Shown piece after piece: positions 1 to 8,903 of a stretch of DNA of 64,000 nucleotides (positions within the stretch are counted from its first letter, which is position 1; every line of letters starts with the position of its first letter). Where the stretch lies: NCBI GenBank assembly GCA_049276455.1, contig JBASWL010000200.1:1-64000 (forward strand), read 5' to 3'. The DNA comes from Georgfuchsia sp049276455 (GTDB lineage: Bacteria; Pseudomonadota; Gammaproteobacteria; Burkholderiales; Rhodocyclaceae). A program made the position numbers and the translations under genes. The notes under the pieces are model-generated. The model was not told the DNA's origin. It worked only from the letters and a program-made list of their open reading frames with translations, and ran no database searches.

Positions 1-328
1 GACCGCTGGCCGCGTTGCCGAACAGCGCGTTGGCAGTATCGCGTCCGCGGCGCAGGGTGGATTCGTCCACTACGTCGTCGTGGAGCAGCGTTGCGGTGTG
101 GATGAACTCGACGACTGCAGCCAGTTCGTGGTGATGATTGCCGGTGTAACCCGCGGCGTTGGCCGAAAGCACCACCAGGGCGGGCCGCATGCGTTTGCCT
201 CCTGCGGCGATGATGTATTCGGCCACCTGCCGCACCAAAACCACGTCAGAGTGCAGTCGCGACCGAACAACGGCGTCGACGGCTTTCATGTCGCTGGCAA
301 TCAGGGCATAAAGGGATTCGGGGGACAC
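1..328 (-). CDS. ispB: Octaprenyl/polyprenyl diphosphate synthase, N-terminal part (runs off window)
   Basis: Trans-prenyltransferase making the long isoprenoid side chain of quinones from IPP and FPP. Read on the minus strand, the 109 visible codons contain the GGKRMRP substrate-binding segment and the first aspartate-rich motif LLHDDVVD followed by DESTLRRG, in the order and spacing of the IspB family. The start chosen is GTG at 328, because the residues after it (SPESLYALIASDMKAV) match the normal N-terminal length of IspB; a clear Shine-Dalgarno is not visible. The C-terminal two thirds lie to the left of the window. It is divergent from rplU, the usual betaproteobacterial arrangement. 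Family identity is secure; the exact chain length of the product cannot be told. Confidence 0.93.
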   Translation of the reverse strand, partial: MSPESLYALIASDMKAVDAVVRSRLHSDVVLVRQVAEYIIAAGGKRMRPALVVLSANAAGYTGNHHHELAAVVEFIHTATLLHDDVVDESTLRRGRDTANALFGNAASG

Positions 329-408
329 GGAGATTTTCGCAGAAAGGGCGGATGTTAGGGGGCGCCAAGGCCGCCGTCAACATGTGCAATTCGGGGGAAG
401 ATATCCCT

Positions 409-437
409 TTGACGCCAGGAGACTGGCTGCGTATAAT
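409..437 (+). promoter_or_regulatory. Sigma70 promoter for rplU-rpmA-obgE
   Basis: TTGACG at 409-414 and a perfect TATAAT at 432-437 are separated by exactly 17 bp. The expected start site near 444 gives a leader of about 35 nt before the rplU ATG at 479, with TTGGAG at 465-470 as ribosome binding site. This is the best housekeeping promoter in the window and fits a ribosomal protein operon. Confidence 0.88.
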
Positions 438-478
438 GCGCGGTTCTTTGAAACACCCTTGTTATTGGAGTCCATCTT

Positions 479-790
479 ATGTATGCGGTCATAAAAACCG
501 GGGGCAAGCAGTATCGCGTTGTCGCTGGCGAAAAGATTAAGGTAGAACAGATACCGGCAGAAGTGGGCGCGGAAATTGTTATCGACCAGGTTCTCATGGT
601 CGGCGAAGGCGAATCGGTGAAAATCGGTGCACCTCTCGTTTCCGGTGCCACTGTTACGGCCAAGGTCCTTGCCCATGGGCGAGGCGATAAAGTGCAGATT
701 TTCAAGATGCGCCGTCGTAAGCACTATCAGAAGCACCAAGGCCATCGCCAAAATTTCACCGAAATTGAAATCAGCGGCATCGCCGCTTAA
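479..790 (+). CDS. rplU: 50S ribosomal protein L21
   Basis: Component of the large ribosomal subunit that binds 23S rRNA. The 103-residue protein opens MYAVIKTGGKQYRV, the universal L21 N-terminus, and contains the basic KMRRRKHYQKHQGHRQ signature with a short C-terminal tail; length is normal for the family. It starts 35 nt below a strong sigma70 promoter and is followed after 14 nt by rpmA, the conserved L21-L27 pair. No oddities. Confidence 0.98.
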   Translation: MYAVIKTGGKQYRVVAGEKIKVEQIPAEVGAEIVIDQVLMVGEGESVKIGAPLVSGATVTAKVLAHGRGDKVQIFKMRRRKHYQKHQGHRQNFTEIEISGIAA

Positions 791-804
791 CGGGAGACAG
801 CACC

Positions 805-1068
805 ATGGCACATAAAAAAGCAGGCGGCAGTTCCCGTAACGGTCGCGACTCGGAATCGAAACGCCTTGGCGTCAAGCGCTATGGCGGCGAACTTATTTCC
901 GCCGGCAGCATTATCGTGCGCCAGCGCGGCACCCAGTTTCATCCTGGCGAAAATGTTGGTATCGGCAAGGATCACACGCTGTTTGCCAAGGTCGAAGGCA
1001 AAGTGCAGTTTACGATCAAGGGTGCTGCACAGCGCCGTACGGTCAGCATTCTTCCGGCCGCCGAGTAA
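805..1068 (+). CDS. rpmA: 50S ribosomal protein L27
   Basis: Large-subunit protein whose N-terminal tail reaches the peptidyl transferase centre. The 87-residue sequence begins MAHKKAGGSSRNGRDSES and contains VKRYGGELISAGSIIVRQRG, diagnostic of L27. Spacing from rplU is 14 nt, so the two are co-transcribed. Two strong hairpins follow the stop codon before obgE, so downstream expression is probably attenuated. Confidence 0.98.
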   Translation: MAHKKAGGSSRNGRDSESKRLGVKRYGGELISAGSIIVRQRGTQFHPGENVGIGKDHTLFAKVEGKVQFTIKGAAQRRTVSILPAAE

Positions 1069-1070
1069 AT

Positions 1071-1125
1071 CGTTTCGCTCGTTGAGCGAAACGCGCAAAA
1101 GCCCTATCCTTGCGATAGGGCTTTT
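1071..1125 (+). terminator. Two consecutive hairpins between rpmA and obgE
   Basis: Hairpin 1 is a perfect 10-bp stem (1071-1080 with 1084-1093) around a 3-nt loop. Hairpin 2 is a perfect 12-bp stem (1097-1108 with 1114-1125) around a 5-nt loop; its 3' arm ends in TTTT, giving a terminator-like structure. The second has an A-rich 5' arm so it could work on either strand. Placed between ribosomal genes and obgE, they suggest partial termination or mRNA end protection. Confidence 0.8.
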
Positions 1126-1153
1126 GTATTTTGAATCGGGCAAATAAGTCACC

Positions 1154-2200
1154 ATGAAATTTTTCGACGAAGCGAAAATTGAAGTTGTTGCCGGTGATGG
1201 TGGTAATGGTTGCGCCTCGTTCCGGCGCGAAAAATTTATCCCATTCGGTGGTCCGGACGGAGGCGACGGTGGCCGTGGTGGCAGCATCTCTGCTGTTGCC
1301 GACCGCAATCTCAACACGCTTATTGACTTTCGCTACAAACGAATGTTCCGTGCCCAAAAGGGCGAAAATGGGCGTGGTGCTGATTGCTACGGTAAGGGCG
1401 GCGAGGATATGGAGTTGCGAGTTCCTGTCGGCACTGTGTTTACCGATGTCGAGACCGGCGAAGTCATTGCCGACCTTGATAGCGAAGGCAAGCGCGCTTT
1501 GATCGCAAAGGGTGGCAATGGTGGCCTTGGCAACCTGCACTTCAAGTCCAGCACCAATCGTGCGCCGCGCCAGTACACGCCAGGTACCGAGGGCGAGCGG
1601 CGCATTCTGCAACTCGAACTCAGGGTGCTGGCTGATGTCGGCCTGCTCGGACTGCCCAACGCGGGAAAATCGACTTTCATCCGTGCCGTTTCGGCGGCGA
1701 AACCCAAGGTGGCAGACTATCCGTTTACCACTCTGCACCCAAACCTTGGCGTAGTGCGTGTCGATAACAACCGCAGCTTCGTTATCGCAGATATCCCCGG
1801 CTTGATCGAGGGTGCCGCAGAAGGCGCTGGTCTTGGCCATCGTTTCCTGCGTCATCTGCAACGCACTCGTTTGCTGTTGCATTTGGTCGATATTTCCCCC
1901 TTTGATCCCGATGCTGATCCGGTAAGCGATGCGCATTCGATACTTGAAGAACTACGCAAGTACGATGCCACGCTCTACGACAAGTCGCGCTGGCTCATCA
2001 TCAACAAGATTGACCTGGTACCTGAAGACGAGCGTGAACAACGCATCGCAATGCTTATGAAAGGGTATGGTCCGGTAGAACGCTGTTTCACGATTTCCGG
2101 CCTGACCGGCGATGGCTGTAAACCGTTGACTTATGCAATCATGGAACACCTCGAAAATCACAAACGCGAATTAGTCTCCGATGAGAGAGAAGATAATTAG
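1154..2200 (+). CDS. obgE: Obg family GTPase
   Basis: Essential ribosome-associated GTPase acting in late 50S assembly and stress signalling. The 348-residue protein has the glycine-rich Obg fold at residues 1-160 (KFFDEAKIEVVAGDGGNGC at the start), then the G domain with P-loop GLPNAGKSTF, the DIPGLIEGA G3 motif and NKIDL G4 motif. The C-terminal Obg-specific tail is short, as in many betaproteobacteria. It follows rplU-rpmA behind two hairpins, and its last 20 nt overlap the start of proB. Identification is certain. Confidence 0.97.
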   Translation: MKFFDEAKIEVVAGDGGNGCASFRREKFIPFGGPDGGDGGRGGSISAVADRNLNTLIDFRYKRMFRAQKGENGRGADCYGKGGEDMELRVPVGTVFTDVETGEVIADLDSEGKRALIAKGGNGGLGNLHFKSSTNRAPRQYTPGTEGERRILQLELRVLADVGLLGLPNAGKSTFIRAVSAAKPKVADYPFTTLHPNLGVVRVDNNRSFVIADIPGLIEGAAEGAGLGHRFLRHLQRTRLLLHLVDISPFDPDADPVSDAHSILEELRKYDATLYDKSRWLIINKIDLVPEDEREQRIAMLMKGYGPVERCFTISGLTGDGCKPLTYAIMEHLENHKRELVSDEREDN

Positions 2201-3296
2201 GCTCAAACGCATCGTCGTCAAGGTCGGTAGCGCCCTTGTCACCAACAATGGCGCCGGTCTGTCTGATGATTTCATAGCCGACTGCGCGCGCCAGATCGCC
2301 GTTCTGCACGAGCAGGGACGGGAGGTCGTGCTGGTCTCTTCGGGCGCCATTGCTGCCGGCATGCAGCGTCTGGGTTGGGTTATACGGCCACACGCAGTGC
2401 ATCAGTTGCAGGCGGCAGCAGCGGTCGGTCAGATGGGGCTGGCACAGGCTTACGAAACGCAGTTTTCAGGGTTTGGCCTGAAGACTGCGCAAGTACTACT
2501 GACACACGACGACCTCTCGGATCGCACGCGTTACCTGAACGCGCGAACGACTTTGACCACTCTGCTTGAACTGGGCGTGGTGCCGGTCATCAACGAGAAC
2601 GACACCGTGGTCACTGACGAAATAATGTTTGGTGACAACGATACGCTCGGTGCACTGGTCGCCAATTTGGTCGAGGCTGACCTTCTGATGATCCTTACCG
2701 ATCAGCAAGGTCTCTACAGTGCTGATCCGCGCCAGCATCCGGATGCTGTGCTGATCAGCCAAGGTGATGCTGGCGACAACCGATTTGAGGCCATGGCCAG
2801 CGGTGCCGGCAGTGGCATCAGCAAGGGGGGCATGATTACCAAGGTACGTGCTGCGCAGCGGGCTGCGCGCAGCGGCGCAAACACTGTGATCGCCAGCGGT
2901 CACGAAAAGGATGTGATGCTACGCCTGATGGCAGGCGAAACGCTGGGTACTCTGCTGGTCGCTGCCGCTACACCGCTTGCGGCGCGCAAGCAATGGCTGG
3001 CGGATCACCTTCAGCTTGCCGGCAGCCTGGTACTTGACGATGGCGCACTTAACGCCTTGCGCGGTGGACGAAGCCTGCTGCCCGTCGGCGTAGTCGGCAT
3101 AGAAGGTGATTTTGAGCGGGGGTCGGTAGTTGCTTGTCGTGACCATGTCGGGCGGGAAATTGCCCGCGGTCTGATCAATTACTCCAGTTCAGAGTCGCGC
3201 CGCATTGCCCGCAAACCCAGCAACGAAATTGAATCCCTGCTCGGCTATGTTGACGAACTGGAACTTATCCATCGAGACAATATGGTATTGCTTTGA
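2181..3296 (+). CDS. proB: Glutamate 5-kinase
   Basis: Phosphorylates L-glutamate with ATP, the first and feedback-inhibited step of proline synthesis. The 371-residue protein has the amino acid kinase domain (VVKVGSALV near residue 12, SSGAIAAGMQ, NENDTV, GDNDTLGALVA, ILTDQQGLYSADP) and a C-terminal PUA domain from about residue 280. The ATG at 2181 overlaps the end of obgE by 20 nt; no convincing Shine-Dalgarno is visible, so translational coupling is likely. The obgE-proB neighbourhood is standard in betaproteobacteria. A weak hairpin (GGGAG/CTCCC, 3309-3323) follows. Confidence 0.95.
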   Translation: MREKIIRLKRIVVKVGSALVTNNGAGLSDDFIADCARQIAVLHEQGREVVLVSSGAIAAGMQRLGWVIRPHAVHQLQAAAAVGQMGLAQAYETQFSGFGLKTAQVLLTHDDLSDRTRYLNARTTLTTLLELGVVPVINENDTVVTDEIMFGDNDTLGALVANLVEADLLMILTDQQGLYSADPRQHPDAVLISQGDAGDNRFEAMASGAGSGISKGGMITKVRAAQRAARSGANTVIASGHEKDVMLRLMAGETLGTLLVAAATPLAARKQWLADHLQLAGSLVLDDGALNALRGGRSLLPVGVVGIEGDFERGSVVACRDHVGREIARGLINYSSSESRRIARKPSNEIESLLGYVDELELIHRDNMVLL

Positions 3297-3482
3297 TTTC
3301 TTGAGAACGGGAGGAATGCTCCCTTCAGAAAATTCGTTGCCGATGGCAGCAGCGTCAAAATAGATTAATTGGTTTGATTTGCTCGCCGCCCAGGGTTTTG
3401 CTACGTAAACATGGATTGAGCTTAACTGTGTTTGACAGTGGGCGCGCCAACTTCCGCATCATCGTGTCGACGCCACCATACT

Positions 3483-4412
3483 CTATCCAGGACAGTGCTG
3501 GATTTCTATCGTCGCGTGTACGATCTCTTCATGTATCGAGAGCCATTCTCTGACCTGATTTGGCGTCAGTTCCGTATCGTGGGTAACGATGGAGAGCGCA
3601 CAGGAATAGGTGCACTTGCCGACGCGCCATACGTGCAGGTCTGCGATTTCAATGTCGCCATGCTCGACGACTTCGCGAATTTCATCGACTACGGGGTGGT
3701 CCATCTCGCGGTCGAGCAGGATTTTGCCCGTCTCGGAAATCAGGTTCCTGGCCCAAACTGTTATGAGAATTGCGCCAATAATGCCCATGACTGGATCTAG
3801 CCACGACCAGCCATACCACCAACCGCCAAGCAGGGCAATAATGGCCAACATGGATGTCGCCGCGTCGGCAATGACGTGGATGTAGGCGGACTTGAGATTG
3901 AGGTCTTGATGGTGCTCGTGATCATGGCCATGTGCGTGGCCTTCATCGTGATGGTTGTGGGCCTTGCCGAGGATGCCCGCGCAAACCAGGTTCACAACGA
4001 GGCCGAATATGGCAACGGAGATGGCCTCTGGATAGTGGATCGTTTGCGGGGAAATCAGGCGCTCGATTGAACTGAACGCCATCATGGCGGCCATGGTGAG
4101 CAGAAAGATCGCACTGGCAAAACCACCGAGGATTTCAATCTTCCAGGTGCCGAACGCAAAGCGCGCATCACCTGAAAGGCGGCGCGCAGCGGCATAGGCG
4201 GAGGCGCTCAAGCCGATGGCAACGGCATGCGAACTCATATGCCATCCGTCTGCCAGCAGAGCCATCGAGTTGTAGTGCCAGCCGGCCACGATCTCGATCG
4301 CCATCATGACCGCGGTGATCCACATTACCGCACGTGTACCTCTCTCGGCGGCCTTGTTACCGCTGTGGAACTGGTGATCGTGAGTCCAGTCTGAAGTATT
4401 GTGGGTGTGCAT
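3483..4412 (-). CDS. dmeF: Cation diffusion facilitator (DmeF-like Co/Ni/Zn exporter)
   Basis: Proton-coupled divalent metal exporter of the inner membrane. The 309-residue protein has a His-rich N-terminus (MHTHNTSDWTHDHQFH), six hydrophobic segments, the two HxxxD/DxxxD metal-site helices (ADGWHMSSHA and HVIADAATS) and a long His-rich cytoplasmic loop (HNHHDEGHAHGHDHEHH) followed by the CDF C-terminal domain. This combination matches the DmeF branch; the metal is inferred from the family. The start at the ATG at 4412 is preferred over an upstream TTG because the family begins M-x-x-H. It stands alone downstream of a hairpin that separates it from secF. Confidence 0.88.
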   Translation of the reverse strand: MHTHNTSDWTHDHQFHSGNKAAERGTRAVMWITAVMMAIEIVAGWHYNSMALLADGWHMSSHAVAIGLSASAYAAARRLSGDARFAFGTWKIEILGGFASAIFLLTMAAMMAFSSIERLISPQTIHYPEAISVAIFGLVVNLVCAGILGKAHNHHDEGHAHGHDHEHHQDLNLKSAYIHVIADAATSMLAIIALLGGWWYGWSWLDPVMGIIGAILITVWARNLISETGKILLDREMDHPVVDEIREVVEHGDIEIADLHVWRVGKCTYSCALSIVTHDTELTPNQVREWLSIHEEIVHATIEIQHCPG

Positions 4413-4436
4413 GATCCACTCGCGGGGAGGGGTTAA

Positions 4437-4458
4437 GGCGGCTTTACCCAAAGCCGCC
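4437..4458 (-). terminator. Hairpin between secF and the CDF gene
   Basis: A 9-bp stem GGCGGCTTT / AAAGCCGCC with a 4-nt loop lies 30 nt beyond the secF stop. The flanking T tract is better on the plus strand (GTATTTT) than the minus, so it may be a weak terminator or an mRNA 3'-end structure of the sec operon. Confidence 0.5.
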
Positions 4459-4487
4459 GTATTTTCAGGCTGGTCTGCCGGAGCAGA

Positions 4488-5417
4488 TCAAACCACCGCT
4501 TCCTGCTTCTCGACCTTGACCTTGATGAACTGTTCGCGCGACACGCCCAGCCACATGACCAGCGGGCTGGCGACCAGCACCGAGGAATAAATGCCGAAGC
4601 AGATACCGATGGTCAGCGCCAGTGCAAAGTAGTGCAGGGCGGCACCCCCGAATACCAGCATTGAGGTCACCATCATTTGCGTAGAACCATGGGTGATGAT
4701 GGTGCGTGAAATGGTGCTGGTGATGGCATGGTTGAGTATGTCTGGCGTACTCATGCTACGTTTCTTCTTGAAGGTTTCACGTACCCGGTCGAAGACTACG
4801 ACCGATTCATTGACCGAGTAGCCAAGTACGGCGAGTACTGCTGCCAGCACGGGCAGCGAAAATTCCCACTGAAAGAAGGCAAAGAAGCCAAGGATGATCA
4901 CTACGTCGTGCAGATTGGCGATGATGGCCGATACCGCGAAGCGCCACTCAAAGCGCATTGCCAGATAAGCGACTATGCCGATGATTACCAGCAGCAGCGC
5001 CATCGCCCCATCGGAAGCCAGTTCCTTGCCCACCTGTGGCCCGACGAACTCGATGCGTTTCTTCTGCGGATCGCCGCCCACTGCGGTGAGCGCAGCCATG
5101 ACGTGGTCGCCGACCTTGGCGGCTTCCATGCCCTTGCCCAATGGCACGCGGATCAGCAAGTCGCGCGATGTGCCGAAGTTTTGCACCTGGGCATCGGCAA
5201 ATCCTTCCTTGCCCAGTGCGATGCGGATTTTTTCAACATCGGGCGCTTGTGCATAGCTAACTTCCATCAGCGTGCCACCGGTGAATTCGACGCTTAGATG
5301 CAGACCTCTGGTGAAGAGAAATACCACGGCCAGGATGAAGGTGATCAACGAGATGATGTTGAACACCAGTGCATGGCGCATGAAGGGGATGTCTTTTTTG
5401 ATGCGAAAGAATTCCAT
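4488..5417 (-). CDS. secF: Protein translocase subunit SecF
   Basis: Inner-membrane partner of SecD that uses the proton motive force to help pull proteins through SecYEG. The 309-residue protein starts MEFFRIKKDIPFMRH at the ATG at 5417, which follows a GGGAAA ribosome site. It shows the first membrane span, the VEFTGGTLMEV periplasmic motif, and five C-terminal spans with the conserved GYSVNESVVVFDRVRE segment. A reading frame extending 50 codons upstream overlaps secD and is rejected. The gap to the secD stop is only 2 nt, so the pair is translationally coupled. Confidence 0.96.
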   Translation of the reverse strand: MEFFRIKKDIPFMRHALVFNIISLITFILAVVFLFTRGLHLSVEFTGGTLMEVSYAQAPDVEKIRIALGKEGFADAQVQNFGTSRDLLIRVPLGKGMEAAKVGDHVMAALTAVGGDPQKKRIEFVGPQVGKELASDGAMALLLVIIGIVAYLAMRFEWRFAVSAIIANLHDVVIILGFFAFFQWEFSLPVLAAVLAVLGYSVNESVVVFDRVRETFKKKRSMSTPDILNHAITSTISRTIITHGSTQMMVTSMLVFGGAALHYFALALTIGICFGIYSSVLVASPLVMWLGVSREQFIKVKVEKQEAVV

Positions 5418-5419
5418 GA

Positions 5420-7306
5420 TTATTTTCCCTTGCTGGCAGCGATGCCTGGTTTCCATATCTGACCAATGGAAAGCGCAGCGAGTTTGCGGCGCGAGCCGTA
5501 GATCAGATTGACCAGTGCGCGCGACATCACGACTGAACTGAAGATCGAGGTCAGAATGCCAAGGCAATGCACTACGGCAAAACCGCGCACTGGGCCGGAA
5601 CCAAAGATAAGCAGCGAGATGCCGGCTATCAAGGTGGTGACGTTGGAGTCGAGAATCGTCCCCCAGGCGCGTTCATAACCCGCGGTAATGGCGGCCTGCG
5701 GCGAAGAGCCATTACGCAGTTCCTCACGGATGCGCTCGTTGATCAGCACGTTGGAGTCGATAGCCATGCCGAGCGTCAACGCGACAGCGGCAATGCCAGG
5801 CAGTGTCAAGGTTGCCTGTAGCATCGACAGCAGCGCGATCAGCAGTAGCAGGTTGGATGCGAGGGCCAATACCGACACCAGACCGAACAGCAGGTAGTAG
5901 GCCATCATGAATCCGGCGATGGCGGTGAAACCCCACAGCGTGGAGTGGAATCCCTTGCTGATGTTCTCGGCACCAAGGCTGGGGCCGATAGTGCGTTCTT
6001 CGATGACGTCCATCGGCGCTGCCAGCGATCCGGCGCGCAGCAGCAGAGCGACTTCGCTGGCTTCAACCGTACTCATGCGGCCGCCGGAAATCTGCACGCG
6101 TCCGCCCCCGATCTCGGCGCGGATCACCGGCGCTGTCACCACTTCGCCCTTGCCCTTCTCAATCAGCAGGATGGCCATGCGCTTGCCGATGTTTTCGCGC
6201 GTGATGTCCTTAAAAATACGTGAGCCAGCGGCGTCAAAGTTGAGATGCACGGCCGGCTCGTGATTTTCATCGAAGCCGGGCTGGGCGTCGGTCAGGCGAT
6301 CACCGGTCAGTACCACCTGTTTCTTCACCAGCAAGGGCCTTCCGCCGCGCTCGATGTAATACTCATCGCCAAATGGAGGCTGCCCCTTGGCAGCCTCTTC
6401 CATTACGCTCGGGTTGGTGCTGTTTTCGTCGTCAACCATGCGCACTTCCAGTGACGCGGTACGGCCGAGAATATCCTTGGCCTTGGCTGTGTCCTGCACG
6501 CCAGGCAATTCGACGACAATGCGATCTGCGCCCTGCTGCTGGATAATGGGCTCGGCAACGCCGAGTTCGTTGATCCGGTTGTGCAGTGTGGTGATGTTCT
6601 GCTTCAGCGCGTACTCCTGAATGCGCTTTTCGGCGGTAGCTTTAAGGGTTGCAGTCAACTTGAAGTCGCTGCCGTCCTGGCCTTCGAGCAGTTCCAGGTC
6701 GGGCTGCTGGTCGGAGATGACGGCAAGCGCCTGATTGCGCGTTGCCGCATCGCGAAAGCGAATCACCAGCGACATGCCTTGGCGGTTAATACCGCTGTGG
6801 CGGATGTCCTTGTCACGCAGCAGGGAGCGCAGGTCGGCGCCGGTGGAATCGAGCCGCTTGGTGATCGCACCCTTCATGTCCACCTGCAACAGGAAATGCA
6901 CGCCGCCGCGCAGATCAAGTCCGAGATACATAGGCATGGCATGTATGGCGCTGAGCCAACTTGGCGAGTTCGATACCAGATTCAATGCAATGCTGTACGA
7001 GGCGTCTTTAGGATCGGGATTCAGCGCCTTTTCGATGGCATCCTTGGCCTTCAGTTGGGTGTCGGTGTCGGCAAGGCGAACGCGGATGCTGTTAGGGTCA
7101 GAGAAGATGCCGGTGTGGTTGATCCCGGCATTTTTCAGCGTGTCCTCAACCTTGGTCAACAGCGCAGGGTCAAGTTTGACTGTAGCCTTGACACTGGCCA
7201 CCTGAACGGCCGGCACTTCGCCGAAGAAATTAGGTAGTGTATAGAAGAAGCCCAGCACCAGCGCCAGCGCGACGATGGCATTTTTCCAGATCGGATAGCG
7301 GTTCAT
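5420..7306 (-). CDS. secD: Protein translocase subunit SecD
   Basis: Membrane subunit of the SecDF-YajC complex. The 628-residue protein has an N-terminal span (NAIVALALVLGFFYTLPNF), the D1 motif MYLGLDLRGGVHFLLQVDM, a large periplasmic domain, and the C-terminal SecD/SecF membrane domain with LGMAIDSNVLINERIREE. Length is normal for proteobacterial SecD. It lies between yajC (90 nt upstream) and secF (2 nt downstream), the classical operon. Confidence 0.97.
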   Translation of the reverse strand: MNRYPIWKNAIVALALVLGFFYTLPNFFGEVPAVQVASVKATVKLDPALLTKVEDTLKNAGINHTGIFSDPNSIRVRLADTDTQLKAKDAIEKALNPDPKDASYSIALNLVSNSPSWLSAIHAMPMYLGLDLRGGVHFLLQVDMKGAITKRLDSTGADLRSLLRDKDIRHSGINRQGMSLVIRFRDAATRNQALAVISDQQPDLELLEGQDGSDFKLTATLKATAEKRIQEYALKQNITTLHNRINELGVAEPIIQQQGADRIVVELPGVQDTAKAKDILGRTASLEVRMVDDENSTNPSVMEEAAKGQPPFGDEYYIERGGRPLLVKKQVVLTGDRLTDAQPGFDENHEPAVHLNFDAAGSRIFKDITRENIGKRMAILLIEKGKGEVVTAPVIRAEIGGGRVQISGGRMSTVEASEVALLLRAGSLAAPMDVIEERTIGPSLGAENISKGFHSTLWGFTAIAGFMMAYYLLFGLVSVLALASNLLLLIALLSMLQATLTLPGIAAVALTLGMAIDSNVLINERIREELRNGSSPQAAITAGYERAWGTILDSNVTTLIAGISLLIFGSGPVRGFAVVHCLGILTSIFSSVVMSRALVNLIYGSRRKLAALSIGQIWKPGIAASKGK

Positions 7307-7396
7307 AGGTAAATTCAGTGAGGAGTTAGAAGTGATGAGTGAGCAGTCGATGTGCAGGAGCGGGCTGTTTCTCCCTTACTCCCGGCTTCTTGCTCT

Positions 7397-7744
7397 TCAC
7401 AGGGTTTTAAGCGTGCCCTTTGGCAGCAGCGCGGATACAGCCGATTTCTGTACGATGACATCGACCGAACCATCCTTGGCTTCAGCCACAGACACCGTCA
7501 GGTAGTTTTCACCAACCTTGCTGATACGGCCGGCCAGTCCGCCCTGGGTGATGACTTCATCGCCCTTTTGCAGCTCTGTGACCATCTTCTGATGCTCCTT
7601 TGCCTTCTTCTGCTGCGGCCTGATCATCAGGAAATAAAGCACAGCGAACATCAGCACCAGTGGCAGGAAGCCCATTATGCCGGAGAGCGGATCGTTGGAA
7701 ACTGCGCCTTGGGCAGTCTGGGCAAAAGCGTTGGAAATCAGCAC
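7397..7744 (-). CDS. yajC: Preprotein translocase subunit YajC
   Basis: Small single-span accessory subunit of SecDF. The open frame is 148 codons, but the real start is taken as GTG at 7744: AGGAG sits six bases before it, and the resulting N-terminus (VLISNAFAQTAQG) is the normal YajC beginning. The 115-residue product has one membrane helix (GFLPLVLMFAVLYFLMIRP) followed by the PQQKKAKEHQKM and LQKGDEVITQGGLAGRI segments typical of the family. It precedes secD and follows tgt, as in many proteobacteria. Confidence 0.94.
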   Translation of the reverse strand: MLISNAFAQTAQGAVSNDPLSGIMGFLPLVLMFAVLYFLMIRPQQKKAKEHQKMVTELQKGDEVITQGGLAGRISKVGENYLTVSVAEAKDGSVDVIVQKSAVSALLPKGTLKTL

Positions 7745-7778
7745 GGGGAACTCCTGAAAGGCCAAAATAGACTGCGCA

Positions 7779-8903
7779 TTATACCGGCCCACGTACCGAC
7801 TCACCGGCCCGTTTCCTGTGAAATTCCCTTGTGTATTGGTCAAACAGCCCAGCCTCGATGGCAGCGCGCAGCTCAGCCATCAGTGTCTGGTAATAAAACA
7901 GGTTATGAATCGTGTTGAGGCGAGCGCCGAGAATTTCGCCGATGCGGTGCAGATGGTGCAAGTAGGCGCGGCTGAAATGGCGGCAGCAATAACAGCCACA
8001 GCCCTCATCGAGCGGCCGTGTGTCCTTCTTGTATTGCGCGTTCTTGATTTTGATATCGCCGTGGCGCGTGAACAACCAGCCATTGCGTGCATTGCGTGTC
8101 GGCAACACGCAGTCGAACATGTCGATACCCTGGCCGACGGCATACACCAGGTCTTCCGGCGTGCCGACGCCCATCAGATAGCGCGGCTTGTTGGCGGGCA
8201 GGCGCGGCGCGGTATGAGCCAGGATGCGGGCGAAATCTTCCTTGGGCTCACCCACCGAGAGGCCACCAATGGCAAAGCCATCAAAGCCGATTTCTTCCAA
8301 ATCAGCCAGTGATTCGTCGCGCAAGCCCTCATGCATGCCCCCCTGGACGATGCCGAAAAGAGCGTTTGTATTGGACAGGCGATCATGCTCATCGCGCGAA
8401 CGTCGTGCCCAGCGCAGCGAAAGTCGCATGGAGTCGGCGGCTTTCGGATCGCTGGCCGGGTAGGGCGTGCATTCGTCAAAAATCATCACGATGTCCGAGT
8501 TCAGTGTGTGCTGGATTTGCATTGAATCCTCGGGCCGCATGAACAGGCGGTCGCCATTGATCGGCGACTGGAACTTGACACCATCTTCGCTGATCTTGCG
8601 CAAGTCGCCGAGACTGTACACCTGAAAGCCGCCCGAGTCGGTGAGGATCGGCTTGTCCCACCCCATGAAGCCATGCAGCCCACCATGGGCGCGGATCACG
8701 TCGAGCCCCGGCCGTAGCCAGAGATGGAAAGTGTTGCCGAGCACTATCTGCGCGCCGATCCCCACAAGTTCGTCCGGTGCCATGGCCTTCACTGCGCCGT
8801 AGGTGCCGACCGGCATGAAAACCGGCGTCTCTACAATACCGTGGCTGAGTTGCAAACGGCCGCGGCGCGCGGCGCCATCACTTGAGATGAGGTCGAAATT
8901 CAT
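7779..8903 (-). CDS. tgt: tRNA-guanine transglycosylase
   Basis: Exchanges guanine 34 for preQ1 in GUN-anticodon tRNAs, the insertion step of queuosine synthesis. The 374-residue TIM-barrel protein shows the substrate Asp in LTDSGGFQVYSLG, the nucleophile region FDCVLPTRNARNG, and the zinc site CGCYCC with the later H of the LNTIHNLFYY segment. Length matches the bacterial family. It overlaps queA by 4 nt (ATGA), so the two steps of queuosine synthesis are coupled, and it lies upstream of yajC-secD-secF. Confidence 0.97.
   Translation of the reverse strand: MNFDLISSDGAARRGRLQLSHGIVETPVFMPVGTYGAVKAMAPDELVGIGAQIVLGNTFHLWLRPGLDVIRAHGGLHGFMGWDKPILTDSGGFQVYSLGDLRKISEDGVKFQSPINGDRLFMRPEDSMQIQHTLNSDIVMIFDECTPYPASDPKAADSMRLSLRWARRSRDEHDRLSNTNALFGIVQGGMHEGLRDESLADLEEIGFDGFAIGGLSVGEPKEDFARILAHTAPRLPANKPRYLMGVGTPEDLVYAVGQGIDMFDCVLPTRNARNGWLFTRHGDIKIKNAQYKKDTRPLDEGCGCYCCRHFSRAYLHHLHRIGEILGARLNTIHNLFYYQTLMAELRAAIEAGLFDQYTREFHRKRAGESVRGPV

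Noticed and set aside
4413..4451. Upstream TTG start of the CDF exporter
   Set aside because: Codes through the hairpin separating it from secF; the family begins at the ATG at 4412.
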